A stretch of 64,000 bases of DNA from JAANXG01 sp963731035 (GTDB taxonomy: Bacteria > Pseudomonadota > Gammaproteobacteria > Arenicellales > JAANXG01): the NCBI GenBank assembly GCA_963731035.1, contig CAVSUY010000028.1:1-64000 (forward strand). Reading direction: 5' to 3'. Of the stretch, positions 24,467-33,405 are shown one piece after another; within the stretch, counting starts at the first letter, position 1; each line of letters starts with the position of its first letter. The notes below the pieces were generated by a model. The model was given only the letters and a program-made list of their open reading frames with translations. It was not told the origin of the DNA and did not search any database. The position numbers and the translations under genes were made by a program.

Positions 24467-25369
24467 ATGAGCTTGGCGCGATTGCGGGGCCTGCTGGCCA
24501 ACCCCTGGAGCCGCCCTCGCTGGCTGGTGGTGATCACCTGGGCCTACATGGTGTGGTCCATCGTGCCGGTGCTGATCGCCATTCAGTTCTCCTTCAACGA
24601 CGGGCGCTCCATCGCCGTGTGGCAGGGCTTCAGCGCCACCCGCTGGTACTGGGGGGACCACGTGAACTCGGTCTGGCACGACCCGACCCTCCAGCATGCC
24701 CTGATCCAGAGCCTGAAGCTGGCGGGATTGGACATGCTGATCGCCACCCCCATCGGAGTGCTGCTCGCCCTCGGCCTGGCGCGCTGGCGCGGCCATGGCG
24801 CCCGTCCGGCAAATTTTCTCATGCTGTTCCCGCTGGTCACCCCCGAGATCGTCATGGGGGTTTCTCTGTACCTGGTGTTCCAGTACGTGTTCGTATTCGT
24901 GCATCCCAGCACCACCGCTCAGGTGCTGGGACAGGTGACATTCTCGATCTCGTACGTGGTTGTCGTGGTGCGCGGTCGGCTGCTGTCCATCGGGCGGCAG
25001 TACGAGGAGGCGGCGGCGGATCTGGGGGCGACGACCTGGGAGTCCCTGCGGTTGGTGCTGATGCCGCTGCTCCTGCCGTCGATCCTGGCCAGCATGATGA
25101 TCGTATTCGCCATATCTATCGACAACTTCGTCATCACCCAATGGCTGTCCTGCGGGGCGAGCTGCGATACGATTCCGATCAAGGTCTATAATGCCAGCCG
25201 CGCCGCGCCGCTGCCGTCCATCAACGCGTTGGCGGCAATCATGGTCTACCTGACACTGACCGCGGTTGGGGCCGCGTACCTGCTCTACCGACTGCTGACA
25301 CGGGGCGAGCACGGCAAGGGGTCCGCCCAGGCCGACATCGCCAGGATGGGCTCCATTGATTTCAACTGA
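24467..25369 (+). CDS. polyamine-type ABC permease, PotC/PotI-like
   Basis: 300 aa from ATG 24467; a longer frame from 24425 adds 14 charged residues without similarity, and neither start has a strong ribosome-binding site. Six membrane helices; the EAA loop reads EEAAADLGATTWESLRLVLMPLLLPSILASM, and the C-terminal SIDNFVITQWLSC resembles PotC/PotI. The pair of permeases with a PotA-type ATPase defines a type I importer. Confidence 0.88.
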   Translation: MSLARLRGLLANPWSRPRWLVVITWAYMVWSIVPVLIAIQFSFNDGRSIAVWQGFSATRWYWGDHVNSVWHDPTLQHALIQSLKLAGLDMLIATPIGVLLALGLARWRGHGARPANFLMLFPLVTPEIVMGVSLYLVFQYVFVFVHPSTTAQVLGQVTFSISYVVVVVRGRLLSIGRQYEEAAADLGATTWESLRLVLMPLLLPSILASMMIVFAISIDNFVITQWLSCGASCDTIPIKVYNASRAAPLPSINALAAIMVYLTLTAVGAAYLLYRLLTRGEHGKGSAQADIARMGSIDFN

Positions 25370-25399
25370 CGGCCCACGCCGCCTCGAGGTAGCCAGCGG

Positions 25400-26614
25400 A
25401 TGAAGCACAGCAGCGACGGCACGATTCAACTGGTCGGTCTCAGCAAGCGATTCGGTCCCTACCTGGCGGTCGACAATATCAACCTGGATATCCCGGGCGG
25501 GGAGTTCTTTTCCATCCTGGGCCCCTCCGGCTGCGGCAAGACCACCACTTTACGCATGATTGCCGGCTTCGAGCGTCCCAGTGCCGGGCGCATCCTGCTC
25601 AACGGCGAGAACGTCGAGCAGTTTCCGCCGAACAAGCGTCCCGTGAACACGGTGTTCCAGAACTATGCCCTGTTTCCGCACCTGAACGTATTCGACAATG
25701 TCGCGTTCGGCCTGCGGCGGGCGCGCCTGGACAAGGAAGAAGTCAACCGGCGCGCCGCCGAAGCCCTGGAACTGGTGATGTTGACCGGGTTAGAGAAGCG
25801 CCGGCCCTATGAGCTGTCCGGAGGCCAGCAGCAGCGCGTCGCCCTGGCGCGGGCGCTGGTGCTCAAGCCCGCGGGCCTACTGCTGGACGAGCCGCTGGGG
25901 GCATTGGATGCAAAGCTGCGCCGACAGCTGCAGATCGAGCTCAAGGCGTTGCAGGAACAGGTCGGTATCACCTTCATTTACGTCACCCACGACCAGGACG
26001 AGGCTCTGACCATGAGCGACCGCATCGCGGTCATGAATGTCGGCCACGTCGAGCAGGCGGGATCGCCCCAGGAGATCTACGAGGCGCCCGAGACCGTGTT
26101 CGTCGCCGATTTCCTCGGCGCCGCGAACCTGATGGATGCTACCGCATTCGGGGACGACGGCGGCGGCCGTTGCCGGGTGAAGGTTGGCGGCACTACGCTG
26201 GCGGCCGCGCTCGGTGACTGTGCCTTGAAGGGCGAGTGCAAGGTCATTATCCGCCCCGAGCGCATCCGTCTGGAGCGGCCGGGGCCGGCGAGCGACGGTG
26301 AGAACCGTGTCCGGGGCCGCGTGGAGCGCTCCATCTATATCGGCAGCGCCTTCCAGCTGATCGTGCGCCTGCACATCGGCTGCACCGTGGAAGTGGAGGT
26401 TCAGAACAACGGTTACCAGACGGACTTCGAGGCGGGCAGTGAGGTTTCCGCCCTGCTCCCGCCCGAGGCCCTGCGTGTCTTACGCGACGGGGGCGAGTCC
26501 TGGTCCGAATCACGCACGGAGGCAGGTACCGCCCGGGAGTCGTCCGCGCCGGCGATGCCGGGGCAGCAGAAGCGGGGAAAGGGCAGCACACGCGTTCGCC
26601 AAGCGCGCGCCTGA
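25400..26614 (+). CDS. polyamine-type ABC ATPase, PotA/PotG-like
   Basis: 404 aa. Walker A GPSGCGKTT, Q-loop NTVFQNYALFPH, signature LSGGQQQRVALARAL, Walker B LLLDEPLGALD and the switch His in YVTHDQDEAL are all present. The C-terminal TOBE regulatory domain follows (residues 240-370, FLGAANLMDATAF...VIIRPERIRLE). It powers the importer of 22113-25369. An unusual Arg/Gln-rich tail of about 30 residues lies after the TOBE domain. Confidence 0.95.
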   Translation: MKHSSDGTIQLVGLSKRFGPYLAVDNINLDIPGGEFFSILGPSGCGKTTTLRMIAGFERPSAGRILLNGENVEQFPPNKRPVNTVFQNYALFPHLNVFDNVAFGLRRARLDKEEVNRRAAEALELVMLTGLEKRRPYELSGGQQQRVALARALVLKPAGLLLDEPLGALDAKLRRQLQIELKALQEQVGITFIYVTHDQDEALTMSDRIAVMNVGHVEQAGSPQEIYEAPETVFVADFLGAANLMDATAFGDDGGGRCRVKVGGTTLAAALGDCALKGECKVIIRPERIRLERPGPASDGENRVRGRVERSIYIGSAFQLIVRLHIGCTVEVEVQNNGYQTDFEAGSEVSALLPPEALRVLRDGGESWSESRTEAGTARESSAPAMPGQQKRGKGSTRVRQARA

Positions 26615-26662
26615 AGGGCATTGGCGCCTTTCAAAATGGACCATGGTGCGTGGCCACGGCTT

Positions 26663-26723
26663 GTAGGAACGAATTCATTCGCGATTCGCCATTGATTCCG
26701 ATCGCGGCTAAAGCCGCTCCTAC
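26663..26723. repeat. pair of inverted REP-like units
   Basis: GTAGGAACGAATTCATTCGCG and, inverted, CGCGGCTAAAGCCGCTCCTAC flank a 20-base spacer. The outer GTAGGA/TCCTAC ends pair. This is a typical REP doublet placed between convergent genes. Confidence 0.75.
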
Positions 26724-26756
26724 GATCCGGGGATTGGCATCCGGGTAGTTGGGGGC

Positions 26757-27419
26757 TCAGGCGCCGGCTTCGCGGGCGGTTGGTGACTGTTCGGCTTGCG
26801 CGAATTCGTTGGGGAACAACTTGCGGAGGAACATCGCGATGGCATCCTTGGCCTCTCCGCGGTCGAAGTCGCGGGGCTGAATCTGCAGGTCGAGCCACAT
26901 GCCGTCGGTCATGGCGTTCAACGCCACGGTCACCTGGTGGGCGTCGAGGTCCGAATAGCCGCCCTGCTCGATCAGTTCCTGGACGATGGTGCGTACCTGC
27001 CAGTAGTAGTCATTGTAGAGCTGGGCGCACAGCTTGCGATAGCCGGGGCGCGGCCGTGCCTCGGACCAGAACGCGTACCAGACCGCGATCTTCTTCTCGC
27101 TGGCAATCTTGCGGGAGAAATCCGCCTCTATGATGGCCCGCAGCCGCTCCGTCGGCGAGTTGCCCGCCTTGGCCACTGCGTCCTTCCAGACCCGGGTGTA
27201 CTCGTCAGCCAGGTATTGGAGGGTGGCGAGCAGCAGCTCATCCTTGGTGTTGAAGTAGAATCCAACGACGCCGTAGCTCACCTTGGCCTGCTTGGCGACA
27301 TCGGCGAGCCGGGTACCGGCGTAGCCCTTGCGTCCGATCACGGTGATCGTCGCTTCGATGATCTGTTGTCTGCGAATGTCCTTGCGGTCCCCGGACAACG
27401 GTTTACCGGCACTCGCCAA
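26757..27419 (-). CDS. BetI-like TetR-family repressor
   Basis: 220 aa. The N-terminal helix-turn-helix (IRRQQIIEATITVIGRKGYA, LADVAKQAKVSYGVVGFYFNTKDELL) is followed by a C-terminal domain that parallels BetI: KKIAVWYAFWSEARPRPGYRKLCAQLYNDYY and VALNAMTDGMWLDLQIQP. BetI represses choline/betaine genes in response to choline. Here the gene lies between the importer and the flavoprotein operon, next to three near-identical dyads, so it probably represses all these promoters and responds to a related cation. A different TetR subgroup cannot be fully excluded. Confidence 0.85.
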   Translation of the reverse strand: MASAGKPLSGDRKDIRRQQIIEATITVIGRKGYAGTRLADVAKQAKVSYGVVGFYFNTKDELLLATLQYLADEYTRVWKDAVAKAGNSPTERLRAIIEADFSRKIASEKKIAVWYAFWSEARPRPGYRKLCAQLYNDYYWQVRTIVQELIEQGGYSDLDAHQVTVALNAMTDGMWLDLQIQPRDFDRGEAKDAIAMFLRKLFPNEFAQAEQSPTAREAGA

Positions 27420-27506
27420 GCTGATTCTCCAAAAATATCAGGCGGCTGAAGGATAGATGGAATCCGGCATCAATACAACATTCTGCGACTCGTTCCGGGG
27501 CAAAAA

Positions 27507-27528
27507 ATTGATCGACAAGTCAATCAAT
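27507..27528. promoter_or_regulatory. third BetI-like operator
   Basis: ATTGATCGAC (27507-27516), two spacer bases, then GTCAATCAAT form a 22-bp dyad with one mismatch. It repeats the motif at 21846 and 21929 and lies between the regulator and the flavoprotein operon. Nothing else was seen in 27420-27703. Confidence 0.65.
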
Positions 27529-27703
27529 ACGTACTGGACAGCATGCGCTCTCTCGGCCACAATCCAGCCTTGCGGCCATACCGGGAATGAACCATACCAG
27601 TTAGTCGAGCAGGAGACGTTCGTGCAGCAAGCGCCCGCGGTCTTGAACCGCTCCGAAACACCAGCCCCCAGCGGGCGCCGACCGCGCACCGCATCGATGT
27701 CCC

Positions 27704-29299
27704 GTGACGCCGGTTGACGTCATCGTTGTCGGCGCCGGGCACAACGGCCTGACCACCGCCGCCTACCTGGCGCGGGCGGGCCTGAAGGTGACCGTGCTCG
27801 AGCGCCGCGAGCAGGTCGGCGGTGCCGCATACAGCGAGGCACGCCCCGGCGGCTTTACATTCACCTCGTGCTCCTACGTTTGCAGCCTGTTCCGGCCGGA
27901 AATCGTTCGCGACCTCGCGCTGGCCAAGCACGGACTGCAGATCATCCCCTACGAGGGCGCGGTCAACCTCGGACATGACGGCAAGTATATCGGCATGTAC
28001 TCGGACCACGACCGCACCCGGCGGGACATCGCCCGCTACTCGCTGCGCGACGCCGAGGCTTACGAGATCTACTCCGCCGATATCCTGCGCCAGTGCCGTT
28101 TCATCCGCCCCATGCTGCTGCAGACACCGCCCGACCCGACCATCGGCCGCCTGCAGGACCTGCGCGACCTCGCGCAGCTGGGAAGACGCTTCTTCTCCAT
28201 GGGCGAGAAGGCGATGTATGACACCCTGCGCTTGTGGACTTCGAGCACTGCCAATTTCCTGGATCGGTACTTCGAGACCGACATCCTGAAAGGCGCATTG
28301 GCCGGCAGCGGCATTATCGGCACCGCCCTCGGGCCGTACTCGCCGGGCAGCGCCTACGTACAGCTTCATCATCTCATGGGCGACGTGGACGGCAACATCG
28401 GCGCCTGGGGATACTCCCGCGGCGGCATGGGCGGGATCAGTCGCGCCCTGGCCGGCGCAGTGCGCGAGGCGGGCGGCGAGATCCGCACCGATGCCGAAGT
28501 CGTGCGGTTTCTCACCGGCGGAGGGCAGGTGACCGGGGTAGTGCTGGCGGACGGCGAGGAGATCCGAGCGGGTTCTGTGGTCTCCAACCTCGACCCGCGC
28601 CGCAACTACCTGAAGCTGATGCCGTCCGAGGTACTGCCCGACGACTTCCGGCGAAACATCGAGCGGTTCAAGATCCGCGGTTCGTCCGGCAAGCTCAACA
28701 TCGCCCTGGACCGGCAGCCGCGGTTCACGGCGATCCCCGATACGGCGCCGGAGTTGGCCCAGGGCACTATCACCATCTCTCCGAACATGGAGTACCTGGA
28801 GCGCGGTTACGACGACTGGAAGCGCGGGACATGGTCCCGCAGGCCGTTCCTGGACATTTCCGTGCCGTCAACTATCGATCCCACCATCGCCCCCGCCGGC
28901 AAGCACATGATGACGGTGTTCGTGCAGTACGTGCCGCCGGTACCGGTGGACGGGGGATGGACCCCGGAAAAGCGCGACGCCTTCGCCGATACCGTGCTGT
29001 CGACCATCGAGGAGCACGCGCCGGGATTCAGGGATTCGATCGTCGACCTCGAGACCCGCACCCCTCACGAGCTCGAGAACGAGGTAGGGCTCACGGAAGG
29101 GAACATCTTCCACGGCGAGCTGACCCTGGATCAGCTCCTGTTCAACCGCCCCCTGCCGGGCTATGCCCAATACCGCGGACCGGTGAAGCGCTTCTACATG
29201 TGCGGGTCCTCTACCCACCCGGGCGGCGGCGTCATGGGCGCGCCCGGCTACAATGCGGCGCGAGAAATTCTCATGGACCTGAAGAGGGCGGCGGCATGA
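27704..29299 (+). CDS. CrtI/PYROXD2-like FAD oxidoreductase (first copy)
   Basis: 531 aa from GTG 27704. The FAD-binding fold VDVIVVGAGHNGLTTAAYLARAGLKVTVLERREQVGG is followed by the amine-oxidase/desaturase core and the C-terminal GSSTHPGGGVMGAPGYNAAREIL, typical of phytoene-desaturase-like PYROXD2 proteins. In this setting a role in oxidising an amine intermediate is more likely than carotenoid synthesis; no other crt gene is near. The stop overlaps the next ATG by four bases. Confidence 0.85.
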   Translation: MTPVDVIVVGAGHNGLTTAAYLARAGLKVTVLERREQVGGAAYSEARPGGFTFTSCSYVCSLFRPEIVRDLALAKHGLQIIPYEGAVNLGHDGKYIGMYSDHDRTRRDIARYSLRDAEAYEIYSADILRQCRFIRPMLLQTPPDPTIGRLQDLRDLAQLGRRFFSMGEKAMYDTLRLWTSSTANFLDRYFETDILKGALAGSGIIGTALGPYSPGSAYVQLHHLMGDVDGNIGAWGYSRGGMGGISRALAGAVREAGGEIRTDAEVVRFLTGGGQVTGVVLADGEEIRAGSVVSNLDPRRNYLKLMPSEVLPDDFRRNIERFKIRGSSGKLNIALDRQPRFTAIPDTAPELAQGTITISPNMEYLERGYDDWKRGTWSRRPFLDISVPSTIDPTIAPAGKHMMTVFVQYVPPVPVDGGWTPEKRDAFADTVLSTIEEHAPGFRDSIVDLETRTPHELENEVGLTEGNIFHGELTLDQLLFNRPLPGYAQYRGPVKRFYMCGSSTHPGGGVMGAPGYNAAREILMDLKRAAA

Positions 29300-30843
29300 G
29301 TGCGGCAAGGTTCGATGCCGTGGTCGTCGGCGGCGGCCACAACGGACTGGTGGCGGCGGCGCAGCTCGCGCGCTGCGGCCTGCGGGTCGTGGTGCTGGAA
29401 GCGGCGGACGCGCCGGGCGGCGGCGCCGCCACCTGCGAGATCCACCCGGGGTTTCGGGTGCCGGGCCTGGCGCAAGTGCTGCCCGAGCTCGACCGGCGCG
29501 CGGTACGGCTTCTGGGACTGCGACGCCACGGTTTGAAGCCCCGGGAAGCGATGACCGACATGGCGCTGCTCCCGGAGGGCGGCGCCCTGGCTTTGGATCC
29601 CGGGGCGGCGGAAGCCGTGCGCCGCCACTCGCCGCCTGACGCTTCCACGCTCGTCGATTTCCGAAAGCGCATGCGCGGCCACGCGGCCACCCTGCGCCGG
29701 TTGCTCGAGATGACGCCGCCGCGGCTGGATCCGGACAATCCCCGCGGGCTGCTGCCCTTGGGGACGCTAGCGTGGTCCATTCGCCGGCGCGGCCGCGAAC
29801 CGATGCGCGATCTGCTGCGCATCATCACCATGAACGTTGCCGACCTGCTGGAGGACAGTTTCGAGAGCGATATCGTCAAGGGTGCGTTCGCACTCGACGC
29901 GGTGCTCGGCACCGATCACGGACCCCGGTCTCCCAACACTGTCTTCACGATGCTGCACCGCCTTGCCGGGCGACCGGAGGCTGCCGGGCTCGCGGGGCAT
30001 TCCGGACACGTCGTCGATGCACTGGTCGCGGCGGCGGGCGCCGCCGGCGTCGAGATCCGCACCGGCGCCCGCGTGTCACGGGTCCACGTCGACACGGGCG
30101 CGGCGGCCGGCGTGGAGCTCGCCGACGGCAGCACGATCGAGACCGGCATTGTCGTCTCGAACGCCGATCCGGCGAGCACTTTTCTCGAGCTGGTGGGCCC
30201 CGACCATCTCGACGCCGACTTCCTGGAAACGGTCAAGGACATCCGCATGCGCGGCACTACCGGCAAGGTGCACTTCGCCGTGGACCGTTTGCCGACGCTG
30301 CCCGCGCCGGGATACGACGGTCCCGTCCGATGGCTGCTCTCGCCGTCCATTGACTACGTGGAGCAGGCCTTCGACCACGTCAAGTATGGCGAGGCGGTCC
30401 CCGAGCCGGCTCTGGAAATCACCATCCCCTCGCTCGCCGACCCCGGCTGCGCCCCCCAGGGCCAACACGTCATGTCGGTGAACGTGGCTTACGCTCCGTA
30501 CGGCGACCACTTCGACAGTGCCGCCATGGGAGACACCGTTACCGCCCGGATCGAGCGCTTTGCCCCCGGTTTCGCGGGCACGGTGCTGGCGCGCGAGGCC
30601 TGGGGACCGCGCGAGATCGAGCAGCGCTTCGGCATGCGCGGCGGCCATTGGCACCACGGCGACATCGCGCTGGACCAGTTTTTCATGACCCGGCCGGTCC
30701 CGGGCTTCGCCCAGTACGGCACTCCGGTCGCCGGTCTTTACCTGTGCGGCGCGGGGACCCACCCGGGTGGCGGCATCACCGGCACCAACGGCTTCAACGC
30801 GGCGCGGGCGATCCTGCGCGACCGCGCAAGGGGGGTCGAATGA
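29296..30843 (+). CDS. CrtI/PYROXD2-like FAD oxidoreductase (second copy)
   Basis: 515 aa from the ATG at 29296. A much longer open frame extends upstream but overlaps the previous gene and is not coding. FDAVVVGGGHNGLVAAAQLARCGLRVVVLEAADAPGGG is the FAD site; the end reads GAGTHPGGGITGTNGFNAARAIL. It is a diverged paralogue of the previous gene, so the two may form a heterodimer or act in series. Overlaps on both sides (ATGA) show a tight operon. Confidence 0.85.
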   Translation: MSAARFDAVVVGGGHNGLVAAAQLARCGLRVVVLEAADAPGGGAATCEIHPGFRVPGLAQVLPELDRRAVRLLGLRRHGLKPREAMTDMALLPEGGALALDPGAAEAVRRHSPPDASTLVDFRKRMRGHAATLRRLLEMTPPRLDPDNPRGLLPLGTLAWSIRRRGREPMRDLLRIITMNVADLLEDSFESDIVKGAFALDAVLGTDHGPRSPNTVFTMLHRLAGRPEAAGLAGHSGHVVDALVAAAGAAGVEIRTGARVSRVHVDTGAAAGVELADGSTIETGIVVSNADPASTFLELVGPDHLDADFLETVKDIRMRGTTGKVHFAVDRLPTLPAPGYDGPVRWLLSPSIDYVEQAFDHVKYGEAVPEPALEITIPSLADPGCAPQGQHVMSVNVAYAPYGDHFDSAAMGDTVTARIERFAPGFAGTVLAREAWGPREIEQRFGMRGGHWHHGDIALDQFFMTRPVPGFAQYGTPVAGLYLCGAGTHPGGGITGTNGFNAARAILRDRARGVE

Positions 30844-31996
30844 CCGAAGCGGCCCTGCTGCATACACCCTTCCACGAAGTCCTGGCGCCGCTCAACAAGC
30901 TGGAGGACTGGGAGCGCTGGCAGGGCTACGTCACCGTGACCCGTTTCTACGACGAGGCCCAGGAATATGCCGCCATTCGCAACACCGCCTCGTTGTATGA
31001 CATCTCTCCGATGCTCAAGTACCGGGTCAGCGGCCACGACGCGGCCCGCTTCATCAATCGCCTGATTACCCGGGACATCGATCGCTGCCGCCCGGGTCGT
31101 TGCCTGTATACGTCGTGGTGCAACGGCGAGGGCCAGATCATCGAGGACGGCACCATCTTCCGGTTCGAGGATGATCTGTTCCAGATCAACTGCGCCGGGC
31201 ACAACCTCACCTGGTTTCTCGCCACGGCAGACGGTCTCGACGTGCAGATAGAGGACATCTCGGAGGAACTCGCCGCGCTGTCCCTTCAGGGCCCGCTGGC
31301 GCGGGACGTGCTGCTCGAGGCCGGCGTGCAGGAGGCCGCGTCCCTCGGGTACTTCGGGCTGGCGCAGGCCCGGATCGGCGGCGCGCCGGTCACCGTTTCG
31401 CGAACGGGGTTCACCGGCGACCTCGGCTACGAGCTGTGGGTCGAGCCGGACCGCGCCCTGGATTTGTGGCACGCGTTGATGAGGCCGGCTCGGTTCGCGG
31501 CATCACTCCCATCGGCTCGCTGGCGCTCAACATCGCGCGCATCGAGGCCGGGCATATCCAGATACACAGCGAGTACCAGGACGCCCGTACCAGCGTCCAC
31601 ATCCGGGAGAAACGCTCGCCCTTCGAGCTGGCCCTCGACTGGGCGGTGGATTTTCGCAAGCCGCATTTCAACGGGCGGCGGGCCTTGCTCGCCCAGAAGG
31701 CCGCCGGCGGACCCAAGCTGCGCCTGGTGGGGGTGGAGCTGCCCGGCCGGCGGCCGGCGCTCGACTCGGTGCTGTATGCCGGCAAGCGGGCCGTGGGGCA
31801 GACCACGGCCGCCATCTGGTCGCCGCTGCTCAAGAAAAGCATTGCGCTGGCCTTGGTCGAGGCGCCCTGGTCGACGCTGGGCACGCCGCTCCACGCCGAG
31901 CTTTACTACCGCCGCGAGCTGCGCCTGCTGCGCAAAGATCAGGTAGCGCGCGTTGTGTCGCACCGTTTCATCGACTTGCCGCGGCGACGGTCGTAA
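30840..31996 (+). pseudogene. GcvT-like folate aminomethyltransferase, frameshifted
   Basis: The frame from ATG 30840 (ATGA overlap) encodes the N-terminal GcvT/dimethylglycine-dehydrogenase-like half: LYDISPMLKYRVSGHDAARFINRLITRD, LQGPLARDVLLEAGV, VSRTGFTGDLGYELWVEPDRALDLWHAL. It then turns into Arg/Ser-rich nonsense. The correct continuation DEAGSVRGITPIGSLALNIARIEAGHIQIHSEYQDA runs in another frame to 31996. One base is missing near 31478-31482. Joined, it is a normal-length (about 385 aa) protein that would transfer a one-carbon unit from an N-methyl group to tetrahydrofolate, fitting demethylation. Error or true lesion is undecided. Confidence 0.82.
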
Positions 31997-32075
31997 AGTA
32001 TTCGACACGCCGTTCGTCTCCCTCGGAAGAGGCTGGGCGCGCGTATGCCGTGCAACCTGTTCTGGAGAGTGCCCC

Positions 32076-33227
32076 GTGAAATTCAGATCTGCTTTTGTCG
32101 TCCTCTCGTTTATGGTCGTGGCCGTCAGCGTTCCCGCCGCTGCCAATGGACCGGTGGTGATCGGCGCTCTGTACAACCTGTCCGGCGGCCAGCAGGACCT
32201 GGATCTGCCGTCCTCTCGGGGCGCGCGCCTCGCCGTGGACGTAGCCAATACCGGCAAGGGCGTGCTCGGGCGCAAGGTGACCATGGTTCTGGTCGACGGT
32301 CGCACCCAGCCTGACGTCATAACTCAGGAGACGCGCGGGTTGTTCAGCAACAACCCGGAAATCGCCGGTTTGATCGGCTTCTCCGACACCGATATGGTGC
32401 TCGCGGCGGCACCCGTGGCAGCCGAGCACGGGCGGGTGTTCGTCACCTCGGGAGCAACCTCGCCGCTGCTGCCGCGCCAGGTGCCCGGGTTCCTGTTCCT
32501 GGCCTGCTTCGGTGACAACGTGCAAGCCGCCGCCGGTGCGGAGTGGGCCTACGATTCGCTGAAGGCGCGCACGGTAGTCGTCCTCTATAAGGACGGCAAC
32601 TCGTACACGCGCCTTTTGCACCAGTATTTCGAGACGCGCTTCAAGGAGCTGGGAGGCGAGGTCCGGGCCGTGGAGGCGTACACGCTCTCCGACTTCAAGG
32701 CGAAAGCCCGGGCGCTGCCCCAGGCTGATCTGGTTTATCTCGCGGCCCAGCCCGAGGAAGTGGCGATGGCCGTTCCGGCGCTGCGCGCGGCCGGCATCGA
32801 TGCGCCGATACTCGGGGGCGATGGCCTGGATATCGGGGCAGCCTGGGCAAAGGTCGACGACGTCCACGACGTTTATTTCACGACCCACACCTACCTGGGT
32901 GCGGATAACCCGGACCCGGCGGTGAAGCAATTCGAGGCGGCCTTTGCCTCGGCCTATCCGGGCAAGGAACCGGACGCCTTCACCGCGCTGGGCTACGACG
33001 CCGCGCGACTGCTGATGGCGGCCATCGAGTCGGCGGGCAGCACCGACCCGCAGGCGGTGCGTGACGCGGTTGCCGGCACCACGGACTTCCACGGCGTCAC
33101 CGGAACGATCAGTTTCGCCCCGGGAAGTCAGATCCCGGCGAAGTCGGTCACCATCATGGCGGTCAACGGCAGCCGGCAGCGCCTGGCGGCGAGCATCCTG
33201 CCTTCGGTGGTGCCGCCACCGCGCTGA
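32076..33227 (+). CDS. LivK-like ABC substrate-binding protein
   Basis: 383 aa from GTG 32076 (TGGAGAG upstream), with a signal peptide KFRSAFVVLSFMVVAVSVPAAA. The periplasmic-binding type I fold is clear: VVIGALYNLSGGQQDLDLPSSRGARLAVDVAN, VTMVLVDGRTQPDVITQETRG, VFVTSGATSPLLPRQVPGFLFLACFGD, and DAFTALGYDAARLLMAAIES. No Liv permease or ATPase is adjacent, so it may serve a distant transporter or a sensor. The ligand is amino-acid-like or amide-like by family. Confidence 0.88.
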   Translation: MKFRSAFVVLSFMVVAVSVPAAANGPVVIGALYNLSGGQQDLDLPSSRGARLAVDVANTGKGVLGRKVTMVLVDGRTQPDVITQETRGLFSNNPEIAGLIGFSDTDMVLAAAPVAAEHGRVFVTSGATSPLLPRQVPGFLFLACFGDNVQAAAGAEWAYDSLKARTVVVLYKDGNSYTRLLHQYFETRFKELGGEVRAVEAYTLSDFKAKARALPQADLVYLAAQPEEVAMAVPALRAAGIDAPILGGDGLDIGAAWAKVDDVHDVYFTTHTYLGADNPDPAVKQFEAAFASAYPGKEPDAFTALGYDAARLLMAAIESAGSTDPQAVRDAVAGTTDFHGVTGTISFAPGSQIPAKSVTIMAVNGSRQRLAASILPSVVPPPR

Positions 33228-33405
33228 CGGGACGACGGACGCCACCGGCTCGAGGCCCGCGGGTCTCCGGCGGATGGTGCCACGCAGTCGCGGTCTGGAA
33301 GACCGTCCTTGCTTCGTTCAGGCTGCCAGTGGTGTGGTCCAGGGATGTCGATTTGGCCGCCGTTCGAACGACTACAGGTATGAGCAACCATCGAGGAGAA
33401 CGATA

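Noticed and set aside
28234..29295. 869-codon open frame extending the second flavoprotein upstream
   Set aside because: The upstream part is Arg/Gly-rich shadow of the first flavoprotein; similarity begins at the ATG 29296, which overlaps the preceding stop.
27704..30843. Carotenoid biosynthesis (CrtI) function for the two flavoproteins
   Set aside because: No crtB, crtE or other carotenoid gene is near, and the C-terminal motif and operon context fit PYROXD2-like oxidoreductases better.
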